Translations under genes and position numbers: made by a program
Notes under the pieces: generated by a model
What the model saw: only the letters and a program-made list of their open reading frames with translations
Told to the model about the DNA's origin: nothing
Database searches by the model: none
Shown here: one piece after another, positions 39,993-48,706 of the stretch
Numbering within the stretch: the first letter of the stretch is position 1
Layout of the letters: every line of letters starts with the position of its first letter
Origin: Halobacillus shinanisalinarum
Lineage (GTDB): Bacteria; Bacillota; Bacilli; Bacillales; Halobacillaceae
Assembly: GCF_022919835.1 (NCBI RefSeq)
Contig: NZ_CP095074.1
Location: forward strand, 1,860,001-1,924,000
Direction: 5' to 3'
Length of the DNA stretch: 64,000 nt

Positions 39993-40232
39993 TATTACTC
40001 CTCCTGCTAATGTTTTACTCAGTGAATTTCAAAACCACATACATTTCCGTTCTATCAGAATACTTCTGTCTATGTCCTAATCAGGGCTTCCTTTTACTGA
40101 TGATTCCGATAATTTATTAACCACAAATTTATTTGACATAGAAGGGAAACTACCATTAAGTATTGTGTATTGTTAACTGTCAAAATGGTAGCTCCCAGCA
40201 AGCATGAGCTAATCACCAAAGAAATTGCATTT

Positions 40233-41444
40233 CTAATTACTAGTTACAGGACTATCACAAATAACTTTTTTCTTTATCAATAAGTCAATTTGCTGATTAC
40301 TATACCCTAATTCGGATAATACCTCTGCATTATGCTCACCGTGGAGAGGTGGGTGTCTTTCAATAGACACAGGAGTATCTGACATTTTTAAAGGTGATCC
40401 TAAAAGTTTAACGACACCAACTTCAGGATGTTCAATTTCCTGTACCATTTCTCTTTCAAGAACTTGCTCATTTTCAAATACCTTATCTAAATTATTAATA
40501 GGTCCACAAGGAATATTGTTTTCTTGAAGAACTGCCATCCATTCATCCGCTTCTCTTGTTATAAATGCTTTTTGCAATAAAGGTATTAACTCCTCTCTAT
40601 TTACGACTCTTCCATTAGAAGTAGCAAACCGCTCATCTTTGGCAAGATCTTCTCTACCTAAGAGAGAGCATAATTTATGAAACTGCCTGTCATTTCCTAC
40701 AGCAACTACAATTTCACGATCTTTTGTATTAAAATTCTGATAAGGAACTAACGTAGGGTGTTGATTTCCATATCTCTTAGGTAATTCACCCGTATTTAGA
40801 AATCCCGTTCCTATATTTAATAAAGAAGCCACCATAGAATCTAACAGAGAAACATCACAATGCTGACCGCGCCCCGTATGATTCCTTGCTTGCACAGCCG
40901 CCAAGATACTAATAACAGCGTACAGTCCCGCGTACAAGTCAGCCATAGCAATTCCAGCCTTCACCGGTTCACCATTCGGTGATCCATTTATACTCATAAA
41001 TCCACTCATCGCCTGAGCGAGAAAGTCGTAACCTGGAAGTTGCTTATATGGGCCTGAGTGACCAAAACCCGTGATGGAACAGTGAATTATTTTTGGGTTA
41101 ATTGCTTTTAAAGTATCATAGCCTAACCCCAACCTTTCCATTGTTCCGGTCTTAAAATTTTCTACTACTACATCTGCTTCTTTAATGATTTCTTTTATAA
41201 TATTCAGGCCTTCTTCTGTCTTCAAATCCACTGTTATTGCTCGTTTATTTCGATTAACTGCAGCAAAGTACAAGCTTAAGTTTTCTATATCAGGAGGATG
41301 CCATAGCCTAGTGTCATCACCCTTATCAGGGTTTTCTACTTTAATAACGTCAGCACCTAAATCACCTAGCATACTCGCACAGACCGGTCCGGCAACCACT
41401 CTACTTAAATCAAGAACTTTTATCCCGCTTAATGCTTTATTCAT
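40233..41444 (-). CDS. CaiB/BaiF (family III) CoA-transferase
   Basis: 403 residues. Begins ALSGIKVLDLSRVVAGPVCA and has DVIKVENPDKGDDTRLWHPP, then VKAGIAMADLYAGLYAVIS with the catalytic Asp near residue 167. It moves CoA from a donor acyl-CoA to an acid, without ATP, and would activate the imported acid for the dehydrogenase encoded just upstream. A 59-bp gap from the acyl-CoA dehydrogenase gene supports cotranscription; 240 bp then separate it from the hydroxyacyl-CoA dehydrogenase gene. Confidence 0.92.
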   Translation of the reverse strand: MNKALSGIKVLDLSRVVAGPVCASMLGDLGADVIKVENPDKGDDTRLWHPPDIENLSLYFAAVNRNKRAITVDLKTEEGLNIIKEIIKEADVVVENFKTGTMERLGLGYDTLKAINPKIIHCSITGFGHSGPYKQLPGYDFLAQAMSGFMSINGSPNGEPVKAGIAMADLYAGLYAVISILAAVQARNHTGRGQHCDVSLLDSMVASLLNIGTGFLNTGELPKRYGNQHPTLVPYQNFNTKDREIVVAVGNDRQFHKLCSLLGREDLAKDERFATSNGRVVNREELIPLLQKAFITREADEWMAVLQENNIPCGPINNLDKVFENEQVLEREMVQEIEHPEVGVVKLLGSPLKMSDTPVSIERHPPLHGEHNAEVLSELGYSNQQIDLLIKKKVICDSPVTSN

Positions 41445-41502
41445 ATCTTCCCCCCTACTCTTTAATCAATTATCGTTCTAAATTATAGCGGATAGTGATT
41501 AC

Positions 41503-43302
41503 TTAGAGATTCACAGCTTGCCGAAAATTATTCAATAAATTTTCTACTCTTTCAGCGGAGACCTTACCAAAATTAACAATGTCTTCAAACGACTCCAGTA
41601 ATGAGGAATCAGTGTAAACTAATTCGTCCAAACCATTAGAAGTTAGATAACGATGGATATACTGCAAGGTCATGTATAATTTTCGATAGTTCTCTTCTTC
41701 TGTGATTTGTATTTCAGACTCATTTAATAATAGACTGGCAGCCAGGACATGATACATTCGATTCATTAGTTGTTTCGCTGGCAACTCTCTTTCAGGACCA
41801 TATATCTCTATTATTTTTTCTGATTGCTCTTCAACCTTTTTAGTAATAGCTTTGAGAATTTCGCTAACCTTCTGAGCTAAAGGGTTGGAGATCATTTCTA
41901 TACGATAATAAATATTATTAAAAAACACTTCTCCTGCACTGTCTTTTGCCAATGCTCTAATTATATCCAAGGCAATAATATTTGTGGTTCCTTCCCAAAT
42001 AGAACCCACGTGGGCATCACGAACAAGTTTTGCATCAACCCAATCTTCAATATATCCATTTCCTCCTCTAGCCTCCATTGCCTCTGCAGTAGAATACCTT
42101 GCACGTTTACAAATGTATCCTTTTAACAACGGCGTTAATATACGTAAAAGTTTTTTATCTACCTCGCTTCCTTGATCAGATTTGTCATAAACGGAAGCTG
42201 TATAAAATACCGTAGACGCCGCTACCTCAGAATCCAATTGCAATTCAAAAAGCGTTTCTTTCATAAGGGGTTTTTCGGCTAAAGAACTACCAAATGCTTC
42301 ACGCCCCCTAGATGAAACAAGTGCTTCTAGAAAGCTTCTTCGCATCATTGCACTAGAGCGTACGGCATTTGACAACCGAGAAGAATTCACCATCGACATC
42401 ATTTGTTTAAAGCCTTTCGTGACATCACCAACAACATAAGCAACTGCTCCTTCAAATGTCACCTCACCCGAAGCCATATCTCTTGTCCCAAATTTATCTT
42501 TTAGACGATTCACCTTATAGTTATTTAGAGATCCGTCCTCTAACTTTCTTGGCACTAAAAACATTCCAAGACCTTTAGTACCGGAAGGAGCCTCTTCTGG
42601 ACGGGCTAAAACTAACGCTAAATCTGCTGAAACATTAGAACAGAACCATTTGTCCCCCCAAATTTCCCAGTGATCGTCAACTTTCTTCGCTGATACCGTA
42701 TTAGCACCAACGTCTGACCCTCCCTGTTTCTCTGTCATAAATTGAGCACCAGTCCATAACTCATCTAAATCCGTACTTGTCATACGAGGTAGATATCTTT
42801 CCTTTAACTCTTGGCTGCCAAAATTTCTTATAACACGTGCCGCTGAATCTGTCATACTCATCGGACATGCTAGACCAAATTCAGACTGGACGAACAGATA
42901 CCAAAACCCATACTTGAGAACATGTGGTATTTTCGTGGAAAAACCTAAAACTGGTTTATGTGACATGGCAACCAATCCAAAATCACCGTAACCTATTTTC
43001 ATCATTTCTTTATAAGAGGGATGGTAGTCAACCTCATCCACGCGATCTCCCTTTTCATTGTAATTGATCAATTCAGGAGTCTTCTTATCTGCTGTTCTTG
43101 ATAATTCATCCAGTCGTGTGCCAGCTACTTCCCCTAACTTTTTTAAATGTGGAAGCGACATGTCATACTCTTCCGATGAGAGATAATGCTTAAGCAAAAA
43201 TGATAAATTTGGATCCTCTTTATAAAAGTCTAATCCTTTTGTATCCGGCATAGCTCCGATATGAGATTCTGTAGAATTAGACGTTAATGTTTTTAGACTC
43301 AT
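41503..43302 (-). CDS. Acyl-CoA dehydrogenase, long AidB-like type
   Basis: 599 residues, against about 380 for simple acyl-CoA dehydrogenases. The flavin core is clear: CPMSMTDSAARVIRNFGSQE, FMTEKQGGSDVGANTVSAKK, DKWFCSNVSADLALVLARPE, EARGGNGYIEDWVDAKLVRD and VGSIWEGTTNIIALDIIRAL. A C-terminal helical extension of about 130 residues follows, as in AidB and related FadE-like proteins. It would make the enoyl-CoA for the hydratase. First gene after a good promoter at 43395-43423. Confidence 0.92.
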   Translation of the reverse strand: MSLKTLTSNSTESHIGAMPDTKGLDFYKEDPNLSFLLKHYLSSEEYDMSLPHLKKLGEVAGTRLDELSRTADKKTPELINYNEKGDRVDEVDYHPSYKEMMKIGYGDFGLVAMSHKPVLGFSTKIPHVLKYGFWYLFVQSEFGLACPMSMTDSAARVIRNFGSQELKERYLPRMTSTDLDELWTGAQFMTEKQGGSDVGANTVSAKKVDDHWEIWGDKWFCSNVSADLALVLARPEEAPSGTKGLGMFLVPRKLEDGSLNNYKVNRLKDKFGTRDMASGEVTFEGAVAYVVGDVTKGFKQMMSMVNSSRLSNAVRSSAMMRRSFLEALVSSRGREAFGSSLAEKPLMKETLFELQLDSEVAASTVFYTASVYDKSDQGSEVDKKLLRILTPLLKGYICKRARYSTAEAMEARGGNGYIEDWVDAKLVRDAHVGSIWEGTTNIIALDIIRALAKDSAGEVFFNNIYYRIEMISNPLAQKVSEILKAITKKVEEQSEKIIEIYGPERELPAKQLMNRMYHVLAASLLLNESEIQITEEENYRKLYMTLQYIHRYLTSNGLDELVYTDSSLLESFEDIVNFGKVSAERVENLLNNFRQAVNL

Positions 43303-43394
43303 ATTTTTCCCCCCATTTGATATAAATTTATACGCATTTAACGACTACCCTTCAACTTTATTCACAATATAGGAAATGTTATTCCTATATTATA

Positions 43395-43423
43395 AATATA
43401 GTGCAATTTATCTGAATAGTCAA
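43395..43423 (-). promoter_or_regulatory. Promoter of the acyl-CoA dehydrogenase operon
   Basis: Minus strand: TTGACT (43423-43418), 17 bp, TATATT (43400-43395); start of translation about 90 nt further. The -10 region lies inside an AT-rich dyad. Confidence 0.7.
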
Positions 43424-43500
43424 CTTAGGTAGTAAATTCAGATAATTTTACATGATCTTTATTCAGCAATAATTGAACGTTTTACTTACCAATTCCCGTG

Positions 43501-45432
43501 TTAATTATCCATAACTTTATACTCTTCTCTCTTATTAACTGCTTGCCCCGAGTCTCTTTTCGATAAGATAAAACTCCCTATATAAACAAAAAATACAGTT
43601 ATTAAACCGATAATATCGGTGGTCAGATTAGGAATAAATAAACAAACCCCTAAAGCAAATAAAAGAATCCGGAATAAAATATTGTCTATTCTCCCTACTC
43701 CAGTTAGATAACCTTCCAATGCAGAAGCCAGCAAACCTACTCCTATAATTGAAGTGGCTACTACTATAACGATCTGTGTTACATTTCCTTGCGCAATTAA
43801 CTCTGGCTGGTATACAAAGAAGAAAGGTATCAAAAACGTCACTATACCCAAACGCATTGCTGTAAAACCAGTTTTCATCGCGCTTGACTTTGCTATACTT
43901 GCGGCGGAAAAAGCAGCTAGAGCAACAGGAGGTGTAATATAAGATGCAGTCGCCCAATATACAACAAATAAATGTGCTGCGATGGGATTTATCCCTACTT
44001 CTACAAGTGCTGGAGCCATAACAATAGCTAAAAATACATATACAGCTGACACAGTCATACCCATCCCTAAAATGAAACTCGTAATCGCTCCTGCCATCAG
44101 AATCAATAGTACATTGTCACCAGCCATAGCCACTAATTCTCTAGAAAATGAAAAAGACACTCCTGTTGCAGATAAAGCTCCAACAATAAAACCTACACCT
44201 GCAATAATACACACCACTTCAGTTAAAACCTTGGACATATTCACAACCATATCGAACATTTGTTTCAAATTCATTCTAGTTTGTTTTTTAATCATCGCGA
44301 TTACTAATAATGCTGCACTCGCATAATAAGGGGCCTGACCTTCTGAGTTAAGAATGGTTATACATCCAATTAACAATAAAAGAGCGATAAGGTAATACCA
44401 TCCCTCTTTTATTGTTCCTATAAATGAGGGGATGGTTGATTTCGGCATTCCTTTTAATCCCTTTCTCGCTGCATAACCATCTACTTGTACTAATAATGCA
44501 AGATAATACAAAAACGAGGGTATTGCTGCTGCAAGAATAATTTCCAAATAGGGAACACCTAAAAAAGATGCCATAATAAATGCTGCTGAACCCATGATTG
44601 GCGGAGTAATAGTTCCTCCTGTAGAAGCACAAGCCTCAACAGCTCCAGCATAATGGGCTTTATATCCAGACTTTTTCATAGCAGGGATTGTCATTGCTCC
44701 AGATGTAATCGTGTTAGAAATAGCACTACCGCTCAACATCCCAAAAAAAGCACTTGCTACGACTGAAACCTTTGCTTCACCTCCTCTTGTTTTTCCAAAA
44801 AGAGATTGAGCAAGTTTAAAGAAAAATCCTCCACCACCAGTGTAAGTAAGTACGACACCAAAAACTAAGAATCCAATAATTAGATTCCCAACTGTTGTAA
44901 AGGGAATACCGATAATGCTATTGTTGCTCATAACATGATTACTTGCGAGAGTGAAAAAATCATATGATTTTCCTTGTAAAAATCTAACGGGCATATTAGA
45001 CGCAATAAGAGGGTAAAGAGATATAACTAAACACATAATCGATAATATTAACCCGCCTGTTCGCCTCAAAGACTCCAATAATAGAATCCAAAGTATAACA
45101 CTGAAAAAAACAGCTAGTGGAGGCGCATTCCACTGCCACCCTTCTAAAATGATACGTTCACCATTGAAGCTAAAATACATTAAAGTTCCTATAGAAAGTA
45201 CAAAAAATACTAAATCAAACCATTTAACAGGTGTAGGTTTTTTTTTACTAGCAGGAAATAGGAGAAAAGCAATTGAAGTGAAACAGGCTAGTAATAAATA
45301 CAAATAAGAATTTTGCATAGGGTTTATCCCGAAAAGATTTAAATAAAACAGCTTATTTATAGACAAGAAAATTCCAGTCAGAGTTAAAATTACAACAATG
45401 ATTTTCAAAGTTTTGTTTAATCTACCGTCCAT
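43501..45432 (-). CDS. TRAP transporter fused permease, TAXI type
   Basis: 643 residues with about 16-18 hydrophobic segments. An N-terminal four-helix DctQ-like part (to about residue 130) is followed by the DctM domain with GGGGFFFKLAQSLFGKTRGG, VEACASTGGTITPPIMGSAA and YWATASYITPPVALAAFSAA, the last two being the inverted-repeat signature of the large TRAP subunit. Fused permeases of this type work with TAXI-family binding proteins; the matching gene lies immediately upstream. Driven by Na+ gradient in known cases. Confidence 0.93.
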   Translation of the reverse strand: MDGRLNKTLKIIVVILTLTGIFLSINKLFYLNLFGINPMQNSYLYLLLACFTSIAFLLFPASKKKPTPVKWFDLVFFVLSIGTLMYFSFNGERIILEGWQWNAPPLAVFFSVILWILLLESLRRTGGLILSIMCLVISLYPLIASNMPVRFLQGKSYDFFTLASNHVMSNNSIIGIPFTTVGNLIIGFLVFGVVLTYTGGGGFFFKLAQSLFGKTRGGEAKVSVVASAFFGMLSGSAISNTITSGAMTIPAMKKSGYKAHYAGAVEACASTGGTITPPIMGSAAFIMASFLGVPYLEIILAAAIPSFLYYLALLVQVDGYAARKGLKGMPKSTIPSFIGTIKEGWYYLIALLLLIGCITILNSEGQAPYYASAALLVIAMIKKQTRMNLKQMFDMVVNMSKVLTEVVCIIAGVGFIVGALSATGVSFSFSRELVAMAGDNVLLILMAGAITSFILGMGMTVSAVYVFLAIVMAPALVEVGINPIAAHLFVVYWATASYITPPVALAAFSAASIAKSSAMKTGFTAMRLGIVTFLIPFFFVYQPELIAQGNVTQIVIVVATSIIGVGLLASALEGYLTGVGRIDNILFRILLFALGVCLFIPNLTTDIIGLITVFFVYIGSFILSKRDSGQAVNKREEYKVMDN

Positions 45433-45466
45433 TTTTGAACCTCCAAACGAATATTTTTACAAAACA

Positions 45467-45503
45467 ACACGGTGTCAGTCACCTTATTTGACTGACACCG
45501 TGT
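45467..45503 (-). terminator. Hairpin between TAXI gene and permease gene
   Basis: ACACGGTGTCAGT pairs perfectly with ACTGACACCGTGT around 11 nt. Minus-strand side is followed by TTGTTTTGT. Such intercistronic hairpins often stop part of the transcripts or protect the 3' end, so more binding protein than permease is made. Confidence 0.7.
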
Positions 45504-45511
45504 CACTCAGT

Positions 45512-46663
45512 CTATTTCACAAGCTCACTTTTCCTTTCTAACCAATACTCCGCAAATTTTTCATCTGATATCCCTTTATCCTTAGCTTCCGCCACCACTT
45601 TTTCCCACGCTTCAGCTAAGCGATTGGATCGTTCAATTAATTCATCATTTTTTGCTTGCTTTTCCTCACTCCACATACCATTTTCCTTAAAGAACTCCAC
45701 AGTTTCTTCATGAAATGGAAGTCCACGAGGTTCAGTTAATACTTTTTCTTTTGCGTAAAGAGATGCTCCTGGAACCGCGTCCTTAAATTGATCAAAGTTT
45801 TCATCCATCGCCTCTAACAAGCTTTTTATATTCTCTGCATCAGCATAACTAACTATTGAATAGCCGTATCCCATAAGTGGAGTTTCACCTTCCATACCTG
45901 CACCATCATCTCGACTTTCTGGGAATAGCCACGGAGCAACTTCTTCTACACGACTCCATCCTTCATCATCATTTGGATTCATATTAATCCAATCTATCTT
46001 ACTTTTACTATCTGTCTCATAGAAAGTAGATGAGGATGGAATTCCACTGACCGCGTCTATTTGGCCTTGAGCGAGAGCTGCACCCTGACCTGCGTAAGTA
46101 GTTAGCTCAACTACCTCTACGTCATCCCACGTCAAATCTCCAAATGCTAACATTGCTTCAGTTTTTACATTGACAGAGGAGTTTCCAGGAAAATAAGGAA
46201 TCTTCTTTCCTTTTAAATCTTCTATACTTTCAATACCGTCCTCTTCCCGTACACCAAATCCATACTGACTTATTGGTGACCATACAGCTCTTAAGTTTTG
46301 AGGCCCCCACGCTAGATCTGCGTATTCCTCTCTTCCTTCAAAGGCAAATTGTGATTCATCTCCCAGTTTACCTATGGAAGCTTGTCCATCTCTTAATACG
46401 GTCATTCTACCAACTCCAGTTGCTGAAGGAATCAGCCGAATATTGGTGTTGTACTGTTCTGTCAGCATATCCGCAATAGCTGACATTTCTGCGTATCCGC
46501 TAGCTCCAACGTCATATACACTCCACGTCATTAGGCTTGGGAGATTAATGCTCCCCTCATTGTTGTCCCCGTTAGATGCATTGCTCTTTGATGAATTACT
46601 ACAACCAACGAATGTTAGTGCAGATGATATAAGTAAGATTATCAGAAATATGTTTTTTCTCAT
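45512..46663 (-). CDS. TAXI-family TRAP substrate-binding lipoprotein
   Basis: 383 residues. Lipoprotein signal with lipobox FVGC near residue 21 (TFVGCSNSSKS), so it is membrane-anchored outside. The TAXI pattern is visible: GASGYAEMSAIADMLTEQYN, then IKSL-like later helices and GYGYSIVSYADAENIKSL. TAXI proteins deliver organic acids such as glutamate, 2-oxoglutarate or aromatic acids. In this context the ligand is probably the acid fed to the CoA-transferase. ATG preceded by a GGGGGAAG site. Confidence 0.92.
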   Translation of the reverse strand: MRKNIFLIILLISSALTFVGCSNSSKSNASNGDNNEGSINLPSLMTWSVYDVGASGYAEMSAIADMLTEQYNTNIRLIPSATGVGRMTVLRDGQASIGKLGDESQFAFEGREEYADLAWGPQNLRAVWSPISQYGFGVREEDGIESIEDLKGKKIPYFPGNSSVNVKTEAMLAFGDLTWDDVEVVELTTYAGQGAALAQGQIDAVSGIPSSSTFYETDSKSKIDWINMNPNDDEGWSRVEEVAPWLFPESRDDGAGMEGETPLMGYGYSIVSYADAENIKSLLEAMDENFDQFKDAVPGASLYAKEKVLTEPRGLPFHEETVEFFKENGMWSEEKQAKNDELIERSNRLAEAWEKVVAEAKDKGISDEKFAEYWLERKSELVK

Positions 46664-46854
46664 TTACTTCCCCCTAACTAGTCACTCACACTAGATAATA
46701 TTTTCTAAAATATATCCCCATAAAAACTTTTTATATGAAGCGCTTCCATTTTAATGATAAACAGTACACATCCCCCCTATGAATAAAAACAAAAAATTGA
46801 TATTTATAGTTCACTAATTGTACCTCGAATAAAGTAGCCTACATGTTCAAAGTA

Positions 46855-47613
46855 CTATTCTCTCTTTGAAAAAGCATCTAATCTTTTTTGTGGTATTTCT
46901 GTTGAAAAAGTAAGGGCGAACTTGTTTACACTATCCTTGATTGCATAATCTAAGTTTGTGTTTTGCCAGGTTTGAAATAATTCTTTTTGTTGTCTAACCG
47001 TGTAAAAAGGCTTTTCAACAACTTTATTTGCAAATACTTCAGCAGTTTCTCTTAGTTGATCTTGTTCAACAACCAAGTTTAAAAAACCAAATTGATTCAT
47101 ACGTTCTACATCTACAGGTTCACCCAGTAATAACATTTCCTTTGCTAAACTTAATCCGACATACTTTTGCAAAAGAACTGAATCCAATACAGATGGAATC
47201 CCTAAGTTAATTTCAGGCATCGAAAAAACAGCATTTTTTGATGCAATTCTAATATCCGCAGCCATACTCATTTCTAGCGCACCACCAATACAATGTCCAT
47301 TAATCGCCATAATTACAACTTGTGGAATGGTGCGAATGAGTTGACAAGCCATTCGTAACTCAGATATTAGTTCATATGCACTTTGAGGATTTAATTGATC
47401 AAATTCATTTACATGCATGCCTGTCGAAAAAGATTTGTCTCCTTTTCCCGTAAAAATAACAGCTCTTACCGTATCACTATTTGATATTTTTTGTAGCTGT
47501 TGAATAATTAGTGATAGCTCAAACCTTGTTAAACAATTTAGTTTTTCTGGACGATTAAACGTTATCCATTCGATTTTTCCTTTTCTTTCAAAAATTACAT
47601 TATTGTCAGCTAT
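46855..47613 (-). CDS. Enoyl-CoA hydratase/isomerase, non-standard start
   Basis: About 252 residues. Crotonase fold: IEWITFNRPEKLNCLTRFEL, the oxyanion strand GKGDKSFSTGMHVNEFDQ and AINGHCIGGALEMSMAADIR. The frame is open well upstream of its first ATG (47418), which would delete the first oxyanion strand. No ATG, GTG or TTG exists in that extension; ATA at 47613 (or ATT at 47619) lies 4-10 nt after AAGGAG, so one of these is the likely start, or an original ATG has mutated. Second hydratase of the catabolic region; it lies upstream of the TAXI gene on the same strand. Confidence 0.75.
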   Translation of the reverse strand: MADNNVIFERKGKIEWITFNRPEKLNCLTRFELSLIIQQLQKISNSDTVRAVIFTGKGDKSFSTGMHVNEFDQLNPQSAYELISELRMACQLIRTIPQVVIMAINGHCIGGALEMSMAADIRIASKNAVFSMPEINLGIPSVLDSVLLQKYVGLSLAKEMLLLGEPVDVERMNQFGFLNLVVEQDQLRETAEVFANKVVEKPFYTVRQQKELFQTWQNTNLDYAIKDSVNKFALTFSTEIPQKRLDAFSKRE

Positions 47614-47968
47614 AACAATCTCTCTCCTTCCTAAAATTCCTATAATAGGAATCCTTTTTCTCTTTTTGTGAATTTATTGTATCATGTATTTATGATTTTT
47701 AAAATCACTATTTTAGAAATTATCGGAACTTTCTAACTATAAAACTGTTTCTATATATAAATTAGTCAAGCGACAATGGTGCTGTACTCAAAAAATACAA
47801 TATCGATTCAAAATGAAACAAACCTAAATCGAGAGGTTTGCTTAAGAGGATCCAATTCGATTAGTTCAGCAATGACTTGATTTTACTTAATGGCGACTCA
47901 ATATTTGTAATGCAAGTACGTGTTCTATTTACTTTATCCTCCTTGATAGAGGTATATATAGAATAATA
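47614..47968. other. Intergenic, nothing recognised
   Basis: AT-rich spacer between two divergent catabolic units. No frame or hairpin of note. Confidence 0.4.
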
Positions 47969-48202
47969 TTGACTTTTATCATACACGATTGATATAATAA
48001 ATTCGTCGAATATTCTAAAAATAATCTATCTCACTTCTGGTTAGGCACCCCCTTTCCAGATCAGTGAAGAAGGATTTTTTTCAAAATAAAAACTGTCAAA
48101 TCTAGTAGACTCTATTGAGACAATAGAGCGATAGCTTAGACGAAGAGCCAGTTAAGCAGATATGGACATAGCCCATGTCTGCTTAACTGGCTTTTTATTT
48201 TT
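47969..48202 (+). promoter_or_regulatory. Promoter and structured leader of DUF3870-lhgO
   Basis: -35 TTGACT (47969), 18 bp, -10 TATAAT (47993). The leader then has a hairpin TCACTTCTGG/CCAGATCAGTGA (48031-48067) followed by seven T, a second hairpin CTCTATTG AGA CAATAGAG (48110-48128), and a strong terminator AGCCAGTTAAGCAGA/TCTGCTTAACTGGCT (48146-48192) with T run. The genes start only at 48365, so transcription must pass two terminators: a clear case for attenuation. A related terminator lies in the csiD leader. Confidence 0.65.
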
Positions 48203-48242
48203 CAATTAGAAAGTACAACGAAAGCTATTAAGGAGGTTTTTT

Positions 48243-48353
48243 ATGAGAAGAATGGCAGAATCATAAATATCCTTTAAAAAAGTGGACATGAAAGATTTAT
48301 TTGATCAGAAGAAATATTGGGTTTTGAAAGAGGCCTTTATACTTAATCGGTAA
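48243..48353 (+). pseudogene. Short interrupted frame before DUF3870 gene
   Basis: AAGGAGG and ATG 48243 begin MRRMAES then TAA; the same frame resumes ISFKKVDMKDLFDQKKYWVL and ends EAFILNR at 48353, 11 bp before the DUF3870 start. Either a 7-codon leader peptide or a small gene with a nonsense mutation. The excellent ribosome site suggests translation does begin here. Confidence 0.4.
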
Positions 48354-48364
48354 GGAGAATAGAT

Positions 48365-48706
48365 ATGCAGAATGGAAATGTTATCTTTATTGCTGGCCAT
48401 GCTCGACTCCCAGAAGGCATGGCTGCGCACAGTATGTTTCATACATTAACAGTTACAGCAGAATTAGACCGTCAATACGGAGTGATTTTACAATGTTCAT
48501 GCACACTGGTCACAGAGCATGGGCGAGATTTTATTCATCACCTCTTACAAGGCTACAGTTTACTTAACGGTGTTCAGGATCCGGTCAACGCGATTGAGCA
48601 AAATTATTTTGGTAAAGCTAAAAACGCAATTATTGCTGCTTTAAAAGATTTATACACCCAATATGAGGTTGTAAGAAAAGAACGCACACATGGAGTGAAG
48701 GTCTAA
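48365..48706 (+). CDS. DUF3870-family protein
   Basis: 113 residues, ATG with AAGGAG 7-8 nt upstream. NVIFIAGHARLPEGMAAHSM, then VTAELDRQYGVILQCSCTLV and YFGKAKNAIIAALKDLYTQY are the family's conserved segments. No biochemical role is known to me. Its stop overlaps the lhgO start by one base (TAATG), so the two are translationally coupled, which links it to L-2-hydroxyglutarate metabolism. The decayed copy at 35400-35740 sits beside other catabolic genes. Confidence 0.85.
   Translation: MQNGNVIFIAGHARLPEGMAAHSMFHTLTVTAELDRQYGVILQCSCTLVTEHGRDFIHHLLQGYSLLNGVQDPVNAIEQNYFGKAKNAIIAALKDLYTQYEVVRKERTHGVKV

Noticed and set aside
46736..46752. cre site upstream of the TAXI gene (GAAGCGCTTC palindrome)
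   Set aside because: It is one base short of the cre spacing and fits only 11 of 14 positions, so I do not call it.
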